From: DATBAK01 sp036787815
GTDB taxonomy: Bacteria > Actinomycetota > Acidimicrobiia > IMCC26256 > PALSA-610
Direction: 5' to 3'
NCBI GenBank assembly: GCA_036787815.1
Contig: DAIQOP010000189.1
Location: 1 to 7,569 of the forward strand
DNA length: 7,569 bases
Shown: piece after piece, positions 6,501 through 7,569 of the stretch
Numbering within the stretch: the stretch's first letter is position 1
Layout of the letters: every line of letters begins with the position of its first letter
Notes under the pieces: generated by a model
What the model was told of the DNA's origin: nothing
Seen by the model: only the letters and a program-made list of their open reading frames with translations
The model's database searches: none
Made by a program: the position numbers and the translations under genes

Positions 6501-7569
6501 CCGACGCCGCCGGCAACGTCGAGGACCAGAACACCGCGACCGTGCGGATCGACAAGACCGCACCCACCATCACGTCGTCGCAGGCGCCCGCGGCGAACGG
6601 CGCCGGGTGGAACAACGCGAGCGTGACCGTCACGTTCACCTGTGGTGACTCGCTCTCCGGCCTGGCGTCGTGCACAGGCCCGCAGACGGTCACCACTGAG
6701 GGCGCCGGCCAGGCGGTCACCGGCACCGCCGCCGACGTCGCGGGGAACACCGCCTCGGCGACCGCCACGCTCAACATCGACAAGACCCCGCCGACGATCC
6801 ACGGCTCCGTGCCGGCGCCCAACGCCGACGGCTGGTTCAACGCCCCGGTGAGTGCCACGTTCACCTGCGCCGACGCACTCTCGGGCATCGCGTCGTGCCC
6901 GAACCCGGTCACGCTGTCGTCCGACGGCGCCGGGCAGTCGGCGGCGGGAACCGCGAGTGACGCCGCCGACAACGAGACGTCGACCACCGTCAACGGGATC
7001 AACATCGACCAGACCGCCCCGGTCATCGTCGCGACCATCGCGCCGACGCCGAACACCAGCGGCTGGAACAACGGCACCGTCACCGTCTCGTTCGCATGCA
7101 CCGACGCGACGTCGGGCATCGCCGCCGGCGCGTGCCCGGCCGATCAGACCGTGTCGGCCGAAGGCATCTCGACGGTTGCCGGAACGGTGTTCGACCGGGC
7201 CGGCAACTCGGCGACCGCCTCGGCCGTCGTCCGGATCGACACGATCGCTCCCGGAATCGTCGGTTCGCAGACTCCTGCCGCCAACGGTGCCGGGTGGAAC
7301 AACACCGACGTCACCGTCTCGTTCGCGTGCACCGACGGCGGTTCGGGCATCGCGATCGCCGGGTGCTCACCGCCCTCGACGCTCGGCGAAGGTGCGAACC
7401 AGTCGGTCACCGGCACCGCGGTCGACACCGCGGGCAACACGTCGACCACGGTCATCGGCGGCGTCAACGTCGACGAGACGGCGCCCACACTGTCCGGTGC
7501 GCCCACGACGCCTCCGAATGCCGACGGTTGGTACAACGGGCCGGTGACGATCCACTGGACCTGTTCCGA
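3557..7569 (+). CDS. Giant secreted multi-domain PKD/Ig-like repeat protein (surface or adhesin-like), 3' truncated
   Basis: The frame is open from the ATG at 3557 to the window edge: 1337 complete codons and no stop. Residues 1-24 are a signal peptide (MKTR, then a Leu/Val/Ala core, cleavage predicted after VYA), so the protein is exported. Residues about 25-191 form an N-terminal domain I cannot name, with GTVVDSHYF, a beta-rich TLTFPSDIVGVDI and NTSDILGAPSTSYAGL. Residues 192-762 are three tandem supermodules, each a PKD-like half (AGPY..(V/T/L)EGS, SDP(E)..D, a Cys pair ending in CND(D/N)AVV) followed by a PKD half (FTDAGTNDTHTA, WGD, H.Y..(P/D)G.Y(T/S)(I/V)TVT). Residues 763-1337 are Ig-like repeats ending in a (R/N/K)(I/L)D-type boundary, related to HYR and OmpL47-type repeats. 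Such proteins usually serve as extracellular stalks, adhesins or carbohydrate-binding scaffolds. No enzyme domain and no anchor is visible; the C-terminus that would show the anchor lies beyond the window. Third-position G/C preference follows this frame throughout, which confirms it over the other frames. The exact role is unknown. Confidence 0.9.
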   Translation, partial: MKTRALIAVALVVGLFVPGGVVYASISGTSGQVSQISPPASVTGLTSNTTPFAWDEQQGVTLASAMRTDITTPGSYFIGTSLTPGLTIPAGTVVDSHYFHSRPVSGTKIFDATLTFPSDIVGVDIINGQLNTSDILGAPSTSYAGLTTTHGLELVSTSDEDGITIPDLRTIIIHVRTGAGGDDDVRIITRHNGPPTANAAGPYSGVEGSPVTLHGLAGDPESDPLTISWSFSTTGAPGTVCTPTNTTTLSPSITCNDNAVVTATLSVEDALHAPVTSNAQVTIGNVAPALGALALPGAPVAQGAAVNVSANFTDAGTNDTHTATVDWGDTTSDPAAVTESAGSGALAKAHTYGAPGNYTITVTLRDDDGGTAVRTASVVVNGAPTADAGGPYVSTEGSSAGLTGTASDPEGDPLTKQWTFSPTGTDPGTTCTSAGTTTLTPTITCNDDAVVNSQLSVSDNVNPPTISTTTVTVNNVAPVLAPLTTSGGPIAVGATANVSAAFTDAGTNDTHTASVNWGDLATTNATITESNGSGTMTAGHAYSQPGLYTVTVTLADDNGGTSVRSAVILVNSLPVASVAGPYVGLEGSTMSIVGLASDVDGDNLTYTWTYSTTGDPGTVCTATGAGIHALTLNLVCNDDAVVTATLTADDGVNPPVSSAPTTITVGNVAPAVGALVQADTAPPGTTAAISAPFTDPGANDSHTATIDWGDGHTTAATVTESGGSGTVSGSHLYVTDGTYSVTVTVTDDNGDASTATAPVVSDTTPPAITPTVSPTPNAAGWNSSVSTITWTVTDSVSPIDSMSGCDPSSLSSDTSGTDFTCTATSRGGSASRTVAVKLDQVAPLLAGAPTTAPNGNGWYNAPVTIHWTCSDALSGIAGSCPANTVLSTEGAAVSANASVDDIAGNTTNASSAPVQIDTHAPVTTASAVPTWNNNDVVLTLSATDNLSGVDTTNYVVDGGATQSGNSIVFTTEGVHIVSFWSTDAAGNVEDQNTATVRIDKTAPTITSSQAPAANGAGWNNASVTVTFTCGDSLSGLASCTGPQTVTTEGAGQAVTGTAADVAGNTASATATLNIDKTPPTIHGSVPAPNADGWFNAPVSATFTCADALSGIASCPNPVTLSSDGAGQSAAGTASDAADNETSTTVNGINIDQTAPVIVATIAPTPNTSGWNNGTVTVSFACTDATSGIAAGACPADQTVSAEGISTVAGTVFDRAGNSATASAVVRIDTIAPGIVGSQTPAANGAGWNNTDVTVSFACTDGGSGIAIAGCSPPSTLGEGANQSVTGTAVDTAGNTSTTVIGGVNVDETAPTLSGAPTTPPNADGWYNGPVTIHWTCS
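4130..5836 (+). repeat. Three tandem 567/570/570-base coding repeats (189-190 residues each) of paired PKD/Ig-like domains
   Basis: Units start at 4130, 4697 and 5267 with N(G/S).P.A.(A/V)(A/G)GPY and run for 567, 570 and 570 bases. In each, the first half holds a cysteine pair (for example GTVCT...ITCND) and the second half holds one WGD motif (Trp codons at 4535, 5105 and 5678, spaced 570 and 573 bases). The constant length and motif spacing show tandem duplication of a two-domain block. The units have drifted at both DNA and protein level, so the duplication is not recent. The Cys pairs are probably disulfides in the exported protein. PKD domains are known to act as spacer or binding modules in surface proteins and secreted enzymes. 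Confidence 0.85.
5843..7569 (+). repeat. Array of Ig-like repeats, seven complete and one partial, 76-82 residues each
   Basis: Unit starts, read after the boundary Asp, are at 5843, 6074, 6308, 6554, 6782, 7010, 7241 and 7475 (77, 78, 82, 76, 76, 77 and 78 residues, then 31 residues to the window edge). The common pattern is a (T/A)(A/P)P entry, then P.(A/P)N..GW(N/Y/F)N..V, (F/W).C.D..SGI(A)...C, (T/S).(E/D)G, (V/T).D.AGN and a closing (I/V)D. Most units have two cysteines about 10-13 residues apart. The first unit has its Cys pair placed differently (SGCDP and FTCTA), and the third (6308-6553) has no cysteine and carries VVDGG and FWSTDAAGNVED, as in OmpL47-type repeats. The array continues past the window. 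Confidence 0.85.

Noticed and set aside
4807..6648. A 613-codon open frame on the + strand in another frame within the giant gene
   Set aside because: Arg/His/Asp-rich low-complexity translation with no recognisable domain; it overlaps the clear PKD/Ig frame and is a shadow.
3443..6802. A very long open frame on the - strand (about 1119 codons) opposite the giant gene
   Set aside because: Its product is almost wholly Arg, Gly, Asp and Val in low-complexity runs, with no domain or motif. It is the expected shadow of a high-GC repetitive gene, and G/C third-position preference, signal peptide and PKD/Ig motifs all support the + strand frame.

Overview
The window is a high-GC segment with four genes, all on the + strand. 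G and C are strongly preferred at third codon positions, and no tRNA, rRNA, CRISPR array, transposase or integrase is visible. Base composition, the ECF sigma factor paired with a single-pass membrane protein, and the style of the large secreted repeat protein all suggest an actinobacterium, possibly an Acidimicrobiia-like soil or aquatic lineage. That placement is inferred from style and not from a marker gene.

Layout. (1) Positions 1-555 hold the 3' part of an ECF-type RNA polymerase sigma factor, cut by the window edge. (2) Positions 552-1535 overlap it by 4 bases (ATGA) and encode a single-pass membrane protein with a large outside domain, probably the partner or sensor of the sigma factor. 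(3) After a short gap, positions 1647-3434 (or from a GTG at 1599) encode a membrane-bound diguanylate cyclase: two transmembrane helices around an outside sensor domain, then a cysteine-rich GAF-like domain and a GGDEF domain with an intact GGEEF active site and an RxxD inhibitory site. (4) After a 122-base gap containing small hairpins and a strong ribosome binding site, a very large secreted protein starts at 3557 and stays open to the window end (1337 complete codons, no stop reached). It has a signal peptide, an N-terminal domain I cannot name, three tandem 189-190-residue supermodules of paired PKD/Ig-like folds, and at least seven complete plus one partial Ig-like repeats of 76-82 residues.

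How the genes could work together. Genes 1 and 2 form a translationally coupled signal-transduction pair. Gene 3 makes cyclic di-GMP in response to an outside and possibly a redox or metal signal. Gene 4 looks like a long surface or extracellular stalk or adhesin. Cyclic di-GMP control of large repeat adhesins is well known in proteobacteria (the Lap system), so the order diguanylate cyclase then giant repeat protein is suggestive, but the sequence shows no direct regulatory link. The most unusual parts are the five-cysteine GAF domain, the regular architecture of the giant protein with its unnamed N-terminal domain, and the non-classical membrane partner of the sigma factor.
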